Shown here in pieces: positions 44,797-54,034 of a stretch of DNA of 64,000 bases (positions are counted from its first letter, which is position 1; each line of letters starts with the position of its first letter). A program made the position numbers and the translations under genes. Below the pieces are notes generated by a model. It ran no database searches. It was not told the origin of the DNA and was given only the letters and a program-made list of their open reading frames with translations. Origin of the DNA: CAVTLG01 sp963802635 (GTDB taxonomy: Bacteria > Chloroflexota > Ktedonobacteria > Ktedonobacterales > Ktedonobacteraceae). Location of the stretch: the NCBI GenBank assembly GCA_963802635.1, contig CAWDJJ010000001.1, positions 1,116,001 through 1,180,000 on the forward strand, in the 5' to 3' direction.

Positions 44797-45955
44797 AAGC
44801 GTGCCTGCTTGCGTGATGAGCGGCGAGAGTGGACCGAAAACGTTGCGTGACCCGAAGGAAAATGCGTACTGGAGTGGGTAGTGACCGAGGAGGCTGATAA
44901 CCCGTAAGAGCGACGCTGACGTTGACTCTATCTGGATAGGTTCGAGCGATGAGATAGCTCAAGGGAGCCAGCGTTCCCGCGATGTTTAAGAACAGTGACA
45001 CGGTCGTGAGCGCCAGACAGATGGCTGCGAAGATGCCGAGAGGCGCGATTCTTCGCCATATCGGTATCTTAGTATGCTCCTGTGTCCGTTGCACGATAAG
45101 AAAAGGTAGGATGAGGATCAGTGGATAAAACTTGCACATCGTTGCCAGCGCCAGCAGTGCGAAGGCCCACTTCCACCAGCCTCGTTGCGCAGAAATCACA
45201 GCCAGCAGCGTCAGGGCCGCAGGAATGAGATCGAAACGTCCCAGCGCCGTCGCCCAGCCGCCGACCGCCAGGTAACAGGCGTACGCCAGGGCGGCTCCAC
45301 GCGATTGTGCTCGTAGTATCAGGTACACCGCGCTCGCTACAAGCGCCATACAGAACGCAAAGATTACCTGATACCAGGCCACTGGTCCTAACAGGCTCAG
45401 CGAGAAAATGAACAGAGCCAGCAGCGGATATTCGTGTGGGAGAGCATGATAGGGCTGTGTTGACGATTGTGTTGCGATAGCCTGCACGAGTGCTTGCGGT
45501 AGACCGATCTGCTGCATTTCCCGCACAATGGACTGCTGTGAGAGCGCGGTGACACCCTGGTCGGGACGTGTTATGAACGCACATTGCTGCTCTGGCAACT
45601 GCTTCAGCGCGCCTATGCCATGCCAGAATACCAGGGCATAGCACTGATATTTGGCCGCATCGCTTTGGATCGAGAAGACTTGTACGACTATGCCAGATGC
45701 CAGTATAGTACACAGGAGCAGGAGGACGAGTATATCACACAGCGGGAACCACTGCTGGGTCTCCATCCTGTCGAACTGGGTAGGGGCGTGTCCCATAGGC
45801 GCGAATGGAAAGACGGCAGGGTTTCGTCGGCCACCGAGTAGGGGCGCACCTGGCGTGCGCCCTGGGCGGAGGCCAGCTCCGCCCCTACCCTGTTTTCTCC
45901 TCTTCGCGTGATCGCTAGCGGAAAGCGTTGTCTGTTCTGTATCCTCAGTTTTCAC
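44681..45955 (-). CDS. GT87-like (alpha-mannosyltransferase type) glycosyltransferase, N-terminal part, frame-broken
   Basis: 424 aa. Residues 1-60 are not enzyme: KQGRGGAGLRPGRTPGAPLL and APMGHAPTQFDRM are encoded by a family R repeat cluster (45777-45891). From about 72 come membrane segments and GT87 features (EYPLLALFIFSLSLLG with the acidic loop, RFDLIPAALTLLAVISAQRG, ALATMCKFYPLILILPFLIV). After LSYLIAR the frame is lost near 44950 and the remaining residues (TYPDRVNVSVALTG...) are nonsense. The correct continuation is in 44347-44796. The whole enzyme would be about 535 aa. It is either an inactive gene or an assembly error. Confidence 0.78.
   Translation of the reverse strand: MKTEDTEQTTLSASDHAKRRKQGRGGAGLRPGRTPGAPLLGGRRNPAVFPFAPMGHAPTQFDRMETQQWFPLCDILVLLLLCTILASGIVVQVFSIQSDAAKYQCYALVFWHGIGALKQLPEQQCAFITRPDQGVTALSQQSIVREMQQIGLPQALVQAIATQSSTQPYHALPHEYPLLALFIFSLSLLGPVAWYQVIFAFCMALVASAVYLILRAQSRGAALAYACYLAVGGWATALGRFDLIPAALTLLAVISAQRGWWKWAFALLALATMCKFYPLILILPFLIVQRTQEHTKIPIWRRIAPLGIFAAICLALTTVSLFLNIAGTLAPLSYLIARTYPDRVNVSVALTGYQPPRSLPTPVRIFLRVTQRFRSTLAAHHASRHACAPGWTARALLVAMATDAFFHMDSAANATAGHSDGESV
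45777..45891 (-). repeat. Family R repeat cluster in the 5' coding end of the GT87-like gene
   Basis: Three GGTAGGGGCG/CGCCCCTACC blocks: 45779 (GGTAGGGGCGTGTCCC), 45838 (GTAGGGGCGCACC..GGTGCG type) and the end at 45880-45891 (CGCCCCTACCCT). The part GGCGGAGGCCAGCTCCGCCC is a near copy of the pyr-operon repeats. It stays open in the gene's frame. Confidence 0.7.
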
Positions 45956-45958
45956 GTA

Positions 45959-47734
45959 CTATCCTTGTTGCAACATGTTAGCTGATCGGGCCGCGATATA
46001 GCAATAAATGGTGCTCCCACCTATCTCGGTATGCAGAATATGAGAGCGCCAGGGTGTGGGAATGGCATAGCCACGCTGCACCAGATGCATCGGCCAGATC
46101 AAGTACTCATCGTGATAAACGGTTGCTCCTACAGGAGCTTGTAACAGATGCATTCTAGCAGGAAAATCCTGATTATAATAGAACCATGATACACTATAGC
46201 GTGGCTGGCTCAACGTAAGAGGGAGTTCACCGAGTCCGACAGTCACCGTACCATGGGTATGTTCCTCTAACCATTGTACTGCATCATGGTAGTCTGGATA
46301 CGCTACCTGCAAGGCGTTATCCTCGCCGTGAAAAAAAACACTGGTGTAACCCTCAGCGCCGGGAACGGTGAGCAAACCAAAAAGATGTGGACCAACCAGC
46401 GCCAGCGTCAGCAGGGCAACCACAAGCGCCGCACGCGGATTGAGAGGGATACGCGTCTGAATGCGTGCAACGTCGGCAAACGGGGTAGGGGCGTGTCCTT
46501 GCTCCTGTGTGGATGGAGAGCTGGCAAATAACTGTCCCCGATGATAGCGTAACAGGATAGCCAGGCCGGACGCACCGGCTAGCGCTACCGGCGGTGCCAG
46601 TGGCAGATGATAATGGGTGCCAACCACAATATTGAGCAAGCTAAACATGCCTAAAACACTCAGCAGCCAGATCAGCAGAAAGGCCAGATTGATTGCTTCA
46701 GTCGTCGAAACCCGCGCTGAGTGCAGGTGGAAACGTACCAGTTGTACTACCGCGTAGAGCACGAAGAAAGCCGCTGGGACAGTGACCAGGGCGCTCATTT
46801 TCGCTGCAATAATATAGATAATGGCCCAGTGTGGGATATATAAGCTATACTGTCCAGCCAGAAACGTCAGGTGTCCGTTAACTGCTTGCTCCCACTCAAA
46901 GGCAAAGCTACTCAGGAGCAAGGTACGCGGGTGGGGCCAGATAGCCGGGTCCATGGCCAGGAAGGTCGCAGGTGCCAGGATCAACGCGACTAGCCAGTAA
47001 GGCCAGGGCCAGCGTGGTCGCTGATCAACGGGCAGGCGTGGTCGCAGCAACAGAAAATAATAGGCCGTGAACAAGAACATCCCCGGTATTTCCAGCACGG
47101 CAGTATACTTACTATCCGCCGCCAGACCCACCAGGAGCGCTACGAGCAAATACAGCCATGGACGATACATAGCATGCCACAGGAAGAGAAATGCAATCGT
47201 GATCAGAGCAGTCATCGTCATATCAAGATACGCCAGTCCACTAAAATAGACCAGCCAGGGACTGAAGGCGAGACAAAGCGCTGCCAGTCCGGCCACGACA
47301 CGTCCAAAAGGTGCGCGTGCCAACACATAGATCATCACGACCAGCAGCGTACCAGTGATGATACTGGGCATGCGTGCTGCTAGCAGCTCGCCAAGCGGAT
47401 GACCGAGCTGTGTATTCAACCAGATTGAAGCGCCAATCAGTACTTTCACCAATGGAGGATGTTCGTAGTTGAGCCGCCAGTTCGCCGATGACATATGGGA
47501 GGAGCGCAGAAGTGACCAGTATTGCTTCCCAACAGAAATATAGACCACTTCATCTGTCACCATATCGAGTTGTATGGCAAGGATAATGCGCGGAATGGCG
47601 GCGGCAACGATGAGACCAACAATTAGCAGGAGCTGTATGCCTGCTATAGGCGAGAGTCTAGCTATCTTTGCGCTGTTTTGTGCAGTAGTGGAAGGACGGG
47701 GCTGTTGATCCTCAGTAGTACTATGAAGCTGCAT
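45959..47734 (-). CDS. PMT-like (GT39/ArnT type) membrane glycosyltransferase with repeat-derived insert
   Basis: 591 aa, 11-13 membrane segments. Starts with a soluble Ser/Thr/Gln tail. The first outside loop reads LDMVTDEVVYISVGKQYW with the Asp-Glu pair of the GT39/PMT catalytic site, then NYEHPPLVKVLIG (the HPP motif) and LAARMPSIITGTL, the typical arrangement of dolichyl-phosphate-mannose mannosyltransferases. The C-terminal outside domain contains DYHDAVQWLEEHTHGTVTVG. Residues near 413-418 (GHAPTPF) derive from a family R fragment (46482-46498) and repeat the peptide GHAPT found in the neighbouring GT87-like protein. Its stop is three bases before the start of the 44681-45955 gene, so they are co-transcribed. 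Confidence 0.86.
   Translation of the reverse strand: MQLHSTTEDQQPRPSTTAQNSAKIARLSPIAGIQLLLIVGLIVAAAIPRIILAIQLDMVTDEVVYISVGKQYWSLLRSSHMSSANWRLNYEHPPLVKVLIGASIWLNTQLGHPLGELLAARMPSIITGTLLVVMIYVLARAPFGRVVAGLAALCLAFSPWLVYFSGLAYLDMTMTALITIAFLFLWHAMYRPWLYLLVALLVGLAADSKYTAVLEIPGMFLFTAYYFLLLRPRLPVDQRPRWPWPYWLVALILAPATFLAMDPAIWPHPRTLLLSSFAFEWEQAVNGHLTFLAGQYSLYIPHWAIIYIIAAKMSALVTVPAAFFVLYAVVQLVRFHLHSARVSTTEAINLAFLLIWLLSVLGMFSLLNIVVGTHYHLPLAPPVALAGASGLAILLRYHRGQLFASSPSTQEQGHAPTPFADVARIQTRIPLNPRAALVVALLTLALVGPHLFGLLTVPGAEGYTSVFFHGEDNALQVAYPDYHDAVQWLEEHTHGTVTVGLGELPLTLSQPRYSVSWFYYNQDFPARMHLLQAPVGATVYHDEYLIWPMHLVQRGYAIPTPWRSHILHTEIGGSTIYCYIAARSANMLQQG
46482..46498 (-). repeat. Family R fragment inside the PMT-like gene
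   Basis: GGGGTAGGGGCGTGTCC, shared over 15 bases with 45779 in the next gene. In frame it encodes GHAPTP. Confidence 0.55.
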
Positions 47735-48052
47735 ATGTATATATCCTCAAACTCGCATCCTCGCTTTTCAAATCAAGATGGATTAGTGTATTTTCCTGGC
47801 TCCATGCCGAGTTTCGCGTGTAGTATAGCCATTATCTGACAGTGCGTCAATGCGCAATTCTTCCACTTCTCTCTATTTTCATAGTATGCTCTTCTCATTA
47901 GGTACTATAAGGCACATTCACATTGCACTAAAAATATAGTTATTTGAAAATGCAATTCCCCTCTACCTATATATGTGTTATACTACTGGCTAATAACCAA
48001 TATTCTGTCAAGCGATAGCGCAGGATGGAGCCAAGAAAGTGGAGGCGCTTTA
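47735..48052. promoter_or_regulatory. Divergent promoter region between glycosyltransferase operon and histidine kinase
   Basis: 318 bp without a gene. An extended -10, TGT-TATACT, at 47976-47984 points toward the kinase; its -35 is poor. The leader ends in GGAGG (48041-48045), seven bases before an ATG at 48053 whose short frame is not the kinase frame. Confidence 0.5.
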
Positions 48053-48124
48053 ATGGAACGCGATTCTCTGCCAGAGCAGAATGACCTGCTATCTCCCGCC
48101 GGGTTATCCCCTCGCAGAGTATGA
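48053..48124 (+). other. Short upstream frame with the strong ribosome site of the kinase gene
   Basis: ATG 48053 with GGAGG at seven bases encodes 23 residues (MERDSLPEQNDLLSPAGLSP...) and stops at 48124, overlapping the kinase frame by 44 bases. The kinase frame's own first ATG (48081) has no ribosome site. Either a base indel has separated the true N-terminus from the kinase, or the short frame couples translation to it. Confidence 0.5.
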
Positions 48125-50729
48125 TCAGACGCTCGTAGCGCGTTTGCGTGCCATGGAGGAGGCTACGTCTGATCTCTGCTGGGTAACAACATGCTATGGT
48201 CATTTGCTCACAGAACAGGCATCCTGGGAGCGTTTCACGGGGCAACGTCTGGTACAAGCAGCGGGCAAAGGTTGGTTGCAGGCTATACATCCCAACGATC
48301 ACAAACTGCTAGACATTACGAGTGCACAGTGTATGCAGACAAGGCAGCAGCATGATATCGTCTGCCAGGTACGGGACATGGAAGGTCATTATAGACGCTT
48401 ATCTCTTCATTGTATCCCTGTACTGAATGAAGGTGGACAGGTAAGCGAGGTGATGTATCTGGGGACAGTGCTATGGCCTAAGCAGCAAAGTGCAGGCAAG
48501 TGGCTGCATCCCACAAGGATAGAACATTTGGAGGCTCTGCTTATCGACCTGGCCCACGATGCCATCGTGGTCAGCAATGACGCTGGGTATATACTCAACT
48601 GGAACCAGGGAGCCACTAACCAGTATGGCTATAGCCTGGAAGAAGCTGTGGGACAGCATGGTATCAAACTGCTGCAAACACAATTTCCATGGCCCATGAC
48701 TGCAGAAAAGTTTGCGCATGCCTTGAGGCATGAGGGCAAGTGGGAAGGCGAATTAGGACATATTTGCCGTGATGGTCGTCTAGTCATAGATGAGTGCCGC
48801 TTTGTGGTCATGCATTCCGAAGATGGTCAAACCGCGGCAGTGCTCGGGGTCCATCGTGACATTACCAAACGCAAGCGTACCGAACAGCAGTTGCAAGAGT
48901 ATATTCAGCTAGCCGAAACGGCTGGTCAGATCGGTCTGTGGACATGGGAGTTTGGTCGGCAGCAAAGTTTTCTTTCCTTACCTGATAAGATGGTTCTCTC
49001 CTCCGTTCTCCCAGATTATGAGCCGGGCCAGCTTATTAGCTACGAGCAATTTCTTCAGTTGGTTCATCCTGATGACCGGGCGGCTACCGCCGAGGCTCTG
49101 CGCGAAGCTCTGGAGCAGAAAAGTGATTATATCAATGAATTTCGTATGATTGATCCAAAACAAGCTGTACTCTGGTATATGGCCTACGCTCGTGCCATCT
49201 ACGATGAGCAGGAAAAGCCTGTACGTATGGTTGGTATTATACTTAACATAACTGAACGCAAACGCATTGAACAAGCCATGGTAGAGGCAAATGAGCAAGT
49301 TACGGCCCTTCTTGAGAGCATTGACGATGCATTTCTCTCTTTGAATAAAGAGTGGCGTTATATCTATGTCAACTCACAGGCATGTCGCAACTTTGGGAAG
49401 TCGCGCGATGAACTGTTGGGAAATGTGATCTGGGAGGCTACCCCACAGATATGGCAGAGCGTTGTTGAGCAACAATTTCGCGAAACAATGTATCAGCATA
49501 AGGGAACGACATTCGATACCTTTTTTGAGCCGTCACAGCGCTGGTTCACCATACGTACGTATCCAGCTAAAGATGGTATTACCGTTTTTATGACCGATAT
49601 TACCGAGCGTGTACAGGTAGAAGAGGTACAGTATAAGAGCGAAGCGATGTTCCGCCGCATGGTAGAGGCGAATATCAGTGGGGTGGCGATAGCTGACTCA
49701 CAGGGACACGTTATCGAGGCAAACGATGCCTACCTAAAGCTGACCGGCTATACACGCGAGGAGTTGGAACATGGCAAAGTGAATTGGCATGAGATCACCC
49801 CACTTGAGTATCACCAGGCAGATCAGCGCGCCACGCAAGAATTGCGCGAAACGGGTGTGTTTCAACCTTTTGAGAAAGAATATTTTACGAAACAAGGGAA
49901 ACGCGTGCCGATACTCCTTACAGGGGCAACCATTGAGATCGAAGATGGTATCGAGAAACATATCATTTTTGTCGTTGATCTGAGCAACCAGAAGGGGTTA
50001 GAGAAGCAGCGCGAGCATTTCCTGCACCTCGTCAGCCACGAATTGCGCACGCCCCTGACTGCCATCAACGGCAGCCTACAACTGGCGCATCGCCGCCTTT
50101 TGCGTGCAAAACAGAATGTAGCTGCGGAGTCTCAGGAGGTTTTTAGCAAGGTTGAAGAGACCTTGCTGCAATCTCAGCGCCAGACACATGTACTTAATCG
50201 CCTGATCGACGATCTCGTGGAGAGCGCGCGAATCACGGCGGAGAAGCTCTCGCTCTCACTGCAGCCCCATAATCTGGTTGGGATTGTGCAAGAAACGGTT
50301 GAAGATATGCGCTTTACTGTGCCCGAACGCGAAATTCTGTTGGAGCATATGCCACAAGAGGCATACGTTCTGGTCGATGCCGGGCGCATCAGCCAGGTTC
50401 TGGCTAACCTGATCTCCAATGCGCTCAAATATTCTCCTCATGAGAAGCCTATCGTTGTTGGTGTCACGCTCGATGACCAACAAGTCCGCGTCTGGGTGCG
50501 TGATTGGGGACCGGGCCTATCGTCTGAAGATCAGCAGCGCATCTGGCAGCGTTACTTTCAGGGAGAGGGAGCGCAGGATCGTACTGTCAAAAGCGTCAAT
50601 CTTGGTCTGGGCCTTTATGTCTGCCAACTGCTGGTTGAGCAACATCATGGACATGTCGGCATAGAGAGTCAGTTAGGTAAAGGCTCAACTTTCTGGTTCA
50701 CGTTGGCACTCCACACCGTCCACTCATAA
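48081..50729 (+). CDS. Multi-PAS sensor histidine kinase
   Basis: 882 aa, soluble. The N-terminal partial PAS (about 1-135) is followed by four or so PAS/PAC modules (LEALLIDLAHDAIVVSNDAG, VLGVHRDITKRKRTEQQ; a second ending VGIILNITERKRIEQ; a third VTALLESIDDAFLSLNKEWR; a fourth MFRRMVEANISGVAIADSQG). Then comes HisKA with phospho-acceptor His653 in LHLVSHELRTPLTA and a HATPase domain with N-box LANLISNALKYSPH, G1 WGPGLSSEDQQRIW, and G2 LGLGLYVCQLL. No receiver or response-regulator gene lies next to it. No membrane segment, so the ligand (redox, gas, small molecule) would be cytoplasmic. Start uncertain because of the frame conflict with 48053-48124. It converges on the GT4 gene nine bases away. 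Confidence 0.9.
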   Translation: MTCYLPPGYPLAEYDQTLVARLRAMEEATSDLCWVTTCYGHLLTEQASWERFTGQRLVQAAGKGWLQAIHPNDHKLLDITSAQCMQTRQQHDIVCQVRDMEGHYRRLSLHCIPVLNEGGQVSEVMYLGTVLWPKQQSAGKWLHPTRIEHLEALLIDLAHDAIVVSNDAGYILNWNQGATNQYGYSLEEAVGQHGIKLLQTQFPWPMTAEKFAHALRHEGKWEGELGHICRDGRLVIDECRFVVMHSEDGQTAAVLGVHRDITKRKRTEQQLQEYIQLAETAGQIGLWTWEFGRQQSFLSLPDKMVLSSVLPDYEPGQLISYEQFLQLVHPDDRAATAEALREALEQKSDYINEFRMIDPKQAVLWYMAYARAIYDEQEKPVRMVGIILNITERKRIEQAMVEANEQVTALLESIDDAFLSLNKEWRYIYVNSQACRNFGKSRDELLGNVIWEATPQIWQSVVEQQFRETMYQHKGTTFDTFFEPSQRWFTIRTYPAKDGITVFMTDITERVQVEEVQYKSEAMFRRMVEANISGVAIADSQGHVIEANDAYLKLTGYTREELEHGKVNWHEITPLEYHQADQRATQELRETGVFQPFEKEYFTKQGKRVPILLTGATIEIEDGIEKHIIFVVDLSNQKGLEKQREHFLHLVSHELRTPLTAINGSLQLAHRRLLRAKQNVAAESQEVFSKVEETLLQSQRQTHVLNRLIDDLVESARITAEKLSLSLQPHNLVGIVQETVEDMRFTVPEREILLEHMPQEAYVLVDAGRISQVLANLISNALKYSPHEKPIVVGVTLDDQQVRVWVRDWGPGLSSEDQQRIWQRYFQGEGAQDRTVKSVNLGLGLYVCQLLVEQHHGHVGIESQLGKGSTFWFTLALHTVHS

Positions 50730-50738
50730 CCACCTGCT

Positions 50739-51959
50739 CTAGGCTAATAAGCAACGATCTTCACTCACCAGTTCTTCATAAATGTTGTTGATCTGGCTGG
50801 CAACATACCTCCAGTCGAAGCTCAGCACCGAAGGACGAGCTGCCGCGCTCATCTCTATACGCAGGGTTGAGTCGCAGAGAAGCTGGTCTAGTCGCTCTGC
50901 AAACAGGTGGGGACGGCGTGGCACCAGAAAGCCCGTTTCACCATGCCGCACAACGGTCGTCAGGCCACCTGCGCGCGTCGCGACAACCGGCGTTCCGCAG
51001 GCCAGCGATTCAACGGCAGCTAGGCCAAAGCTCTCGTGGTACGATGGTACAACGGTCACGTCAGCGGCGCTATAAACGAGTGGCATCTCTTCGCGTGAGC
51101 GTGAACCAGGGAAGCAGACGCGTTGAGTGATATGCAATTCCTCGGCCAGTTCTCGCAGATGCTGGAGTTCTTTATCGTCTGTACGATTGCCTCCTACGAT
51201 GACGACCCGGGCCTCTTTTTGCATCAAGGCAGCGGCACGCAGCAGTAGATCTGGCCCTTTAAACGGATCAAGCCGACCTGCAAAGACCAGAATCGGCAAA
51301 GATGAATGCACTCCCAACCGCTCACGCGCTATCTGGCGGTCGTATGGTACGAACAACTTGAGGTCTACACCACAGGGCACAATTTCTACCTGATTTGCGA
51401 CGGCTCCCGCGTAACGCACGATCTGCTCACGCTCATCGCTGGTCGTCGCAACAATACGATCTACTCGGTGAATCAAGAGCTGCTCCATCTCCAGACGCAG
51501 TGAAGGCTCTGCCACTTCAGGATTTGCCAATTGCTTCAAGCGTCCAAGCGTGTGAAACATCATCACATGGGGCACAGCCCAGTAGCAGGCGAGCTTCAGT
51601 CCCGCCACACCCGACAACCAATAGTGACTATGCAGGACTAAGTAGCGGATGGACTCGCGCCGCCTGAACTCTTCTATATAGCGCACAAATGCGGGAACAT
51701 ATTGATACAAATCATCTTTATGTAACGGGGCAAATGGTCCTGCTTTTATGTGGATGACGCGCACCGCCGGATTGATTTGCACGACCTGGGGGGTGTTTTC
51801 GTTGGTCCAGCGGGTAAAGATATCAATAGTCAGGTGGTGATGAGCCAATTCTTGCGCTAATTCGTGTATATAGACATTCATACCCCCTGCATCCTTCGTC
51901 TCACCAGGATTACTCAGGGGCGATGTATGCATACAGAGCATGGCAACCGCAAACGACAT
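50739..51959 (-). CDS. GT4-family (MshA-like) glycosyltransferase
   Basis: 406 aa, GT-B fold. The N-terminal half opens LCMHTSPLSNPGETKDAGGM, with the GGMNVYIHELAQELA loop typical of MshA/sucrose-phosphate-type enzymes. The C-terminal half has VFAGRLDPFKGPDLLLRAA and the nucleotide-sugar EX7E motif in SYHESFGLAAVESLACGTPV. Retaining transfer from an NDP-sugar in the cytoplasm. The acceptor is unknown: inositol phosphate, a lipid or a glycan are possible. Start ATG 51959 follows AGGAG. Probably unrelated to the histidine kinase it meets tail to tail. Confidence 0.9.
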   Translation of the reverse strand: MSFAVAMLCMHTSPLSNPGETKDAGGMNVYIHELAQELAHHHLTIDIFTRWTNENTPQVVQINPAVRVIHIKAGPFAPLHKDDLYQYVPAFVRYIEEFRRRESIRYLVLHSHYWLSGVAGLKLACYWAVPHVMMFHTLGRLKQLANPEVAEPSLRLEMEQLLIHRVDRIVATTSDEREQIVRYAGAVANQVEIVPCGVDLKLFVPYDRQIARERLGVHSSLPILVFAGRLDPFKGPDLLLRAAALMQKEARVVIVGGNRTDDKELQHLRELAEELHITQRVCFPGSRSREEMPLVYSAADVTVVPSYHESFGLAAVESLACGTPVVATRAGGLTTVVRHGETGFLVPRRPHLFAERLDQLLCDSTLRIEMSAAARPSVLSFDWRYVASQINNIYEELVSEDRCLLA

Positions 51960-52127
51960 AACAGATCTACTCCTCTTTATCTTCCTGCGTCAGAATGTTT
52001 ATCGATGGCAGATGCGCGGCCAGCGTCCTGCGCTCACTGCGAGTACAAGCCCATGCATAATGGGTTCTCCTTTCTTCGTTATAATAGATAAACACAGGCA
52101 GAGCATGCTTCTATTTCCTCATCAGCT

Positions 52128-52964
52128 CTACGGCGAACAATTGCGCAGATCGCTGATCGCAGTGTACATTTCACGCGTGTCAGCACCAGGGCCTTGCGAG
52201 AGCTCTTGCAGGCAGTCGATGCGCTGTTTAAAGGCATGCCGGAACTCTTGTGGGACCATCCCTGACCAGCGCGCCAGGTCATCCAACAGAGACTGATCGG
52301 TATGCTCAAAGCTATCATCGACGCTATTCCAGAGGGAAAGTGGCAGAGGGACCGCCGTACCAGGCTGAGCAGGATCTTCGTGTGGCTGCAAGAAGTGCGT
52401 AGTCAACCAGCGCCGCCGATTTGGATACGAGCGTCCCACCAGTCCGATATTGACCACCAACCCCAGACGTCGTATATCTTCAACGCTCAGGCGCAAATCC
52501 CGCCGGTACATGCTGATGACTTCGTCAATAGTATCGGCGTGGACGCTGGTCGCTATGTGATAGCCATGAGCAGGCAACGCTAAGTAGCGTTTCGCCACGC
52601 GTCCCCATATATAAATAGGCAAATGGTTGCTGACCTCGTTGGCAAGCGCATAGGTGTGAGCAGGATCAATATCTGGTAAACGTGTAAAGGAAAAGTTTTC
52701 ATACATACCAGACATATAGGCCAGAGCAGTGCCCTCAGGTAAGAATTGCAGCAGCGCATTCAACGTTGTCGTTTTTCCCACACCCGGCTGTGGATCGGTT
52801 GGCCCCGCAACGGTCAACGAGGCTCCATGCTCTAAGAGTAACCAGATCAAGGCAACCGTCTCTACATCAACACTGTGCAGCGCGATAATTTGCGCCATCG
52901 AGAGCGGACGCCGGGACTCATAATGCCAGTAATAACGTTCGTAGGGGTCACGAGGATCAAACAT
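52128..52964 (-). CDS. VirB11/CpaF-like secretion-type ATPase, orphan
   Basis: 278 aa from ATG 52964, chosen for GGAAGGAAAG upstream; a GTG at 52988 would add eight residues. The P-loop GPTDPQPGVGKTTTLNALLQ near 82-100 is followed by FLP as in CpaF/VirB11 enzymes. The His box is GYHIATSVHADTIDEVI near 159. LGLVVNIGLVGRSYPNRR follows. The N-terminal half is much shorter than in GspE or CpaF (which usually run 350-550 aa), and no pilin, platform or prepilin peptidase gene is nearby. It might power a type IV pilus-like or Tad-like machine encoded elsewhere, or have been repurposed. Confidence 0.78.
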   Translation of the reverse strand: MFDPRDPYERYYWHYESRRPLSMAQIIALHSVDVETVALIWLLLEHGASLTVAGPTDPQPGVGKTTTLNALLQFLPEGTALAYMSGMYENFSFTRLPDIDPAHTYALANEVSNHLPIYIWGRVAKRYLALPAHGYHIATSVHADTIDEVISMYRRDLRLSVEDIRRLGLVVNIGLVGRSYPNRRRWLTTHFLQPHEDPAQPGTAVPLPLSLWNSVDDSFEHTDQSLLDDLARWSGMVPQEFRHAFKQRIDCLQELSQGPGADTREMYTAISDLRNCSP

Positions 52965-53044
52965 ATGCTGCTTTCCTTCCAGGTACACTTTAGATATACC
53001 CTCTCACTTGTTCTACACAGCACTTCAACCTACATTTTCTGTTC

Positions 53045-53713
53045 TCAAACTTCCTGCTCTGGATCTGCATGCCTGGCATCTTCAACACCCGGCACTTTCA
53101 GCCAGCCAGGTCGTGGACTCCAGCCAATGGCGATCACGCGTGGCAGTTGCTGCTGTTCCAGTTCAACCAGGCTCACTGATGCGTTTTCAATCATGAGGCT
53201 GCCTGCACGCGCCGCGTCCAGACCGCTATAGTGGGCAATCAGCAACTTCACCACATCGGCGTGTGCAACAAAGGCCGGGTATGCTCCACTATCCTCACGC
53301 GCCAGCCAGCGCTCAACCGCCGCGACGGATCGACGTTGCACCTCGGGAAACGTCTCTACGCTCTCAGGTGCTACGGTCGGATTCTTTACATATGCAGTCC
53401 ACGTGGCATCGTTCTTTGCCAGGTCATCGATGACCTGACCCGTCCAGGACCCAATATTGGTATCCATCAGATCCGCATCCTGCTGTATCTGCACAGTGCG
53501 CCCCTTGGCTATGTATTCGGCAGTCGCATAGGCCCGTTCCAGTGGACTACTTACAATCATGCTAATGGGAAGCACCGTCAGCGCATCGGCCAGACGCGCA
53601 GCTTGTTCACGACCAGTCTCCGTCAACATCACCCCTGGGACCTGACCGGGGAGACGATGCTCCACATTCCAGACAGTTTGCCCATGCCGAATAATCAACA
53701 GTGTTTGTTTCAT
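53045..53713 (-). CDS. Histidine-phosphatase (phosphoglycerate mutase-like) family protein
   Basis: 222 aa from ATG 53713. The RHG motif in LLIIRHGQTVWN carries the catalytic His; VSSPLERAYATAEYI is the second conserved block, the second catalytic His is in AFVAHADVVKLL, and an acidic residue in the MDTNIGSWTG region completes the pattern. It resembles cobalamin-phosphatase or general phosphatase members rather than glycolytic mutases; the substrate is unknown. The frame extends upstream to 53872 and would add a hydrophobic segment (WVYLCLLYIVVGYRFL), making a membrane-tethered 275-aa form, but the domain starts naturally at MKQTLLIIRHG. Confidence 0.87.
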   Translation of the reverse strand: MKQTLLIIRHGQTVWNVEHRLPGQVPGVMLTETGREQAARLADALTVLPISMIVSSPLERAYATAEYIAKGRTVQIQQDADLMDTNIGSWTGQVIDDLAKNDATWTAYVKNPTVAPESVETFPEVQRRSVAAVERWLAREDSGAYPAFVAHADVVKLLIAHYSGLDAARAGSLMIENASVSLVELEQQQLPRVIAIGWSPRPGWLKVPGVEDARHADPEQEV

Positions 53714-54034
53714 ATGCTGATGCGTACTTTCTGTAATGCGATAAGGATGGAGCCAGAGCTGTGTGTACCAGTGAAGAAAACGATATCCCACTACGATATA
53801 CAGCAGACACAGGTACACCCACATATATCCAGCCTGCAAACGCTTAAACAGATAACCTCTTAGGCACATCAATCAATCGTATTCTTTCTATCGGCTGGCA
53901 ATTCCCTTTGCATATATCTATGCGCGATCACAAAAATGGTCGAGTCAGACTTATTGTATATTATCTTATGGGTATTATTGTATCAGCGCAGACATTGAGC
54001 TTGCAAACAGGGACCTTTTGTGTATACTTCTGGT

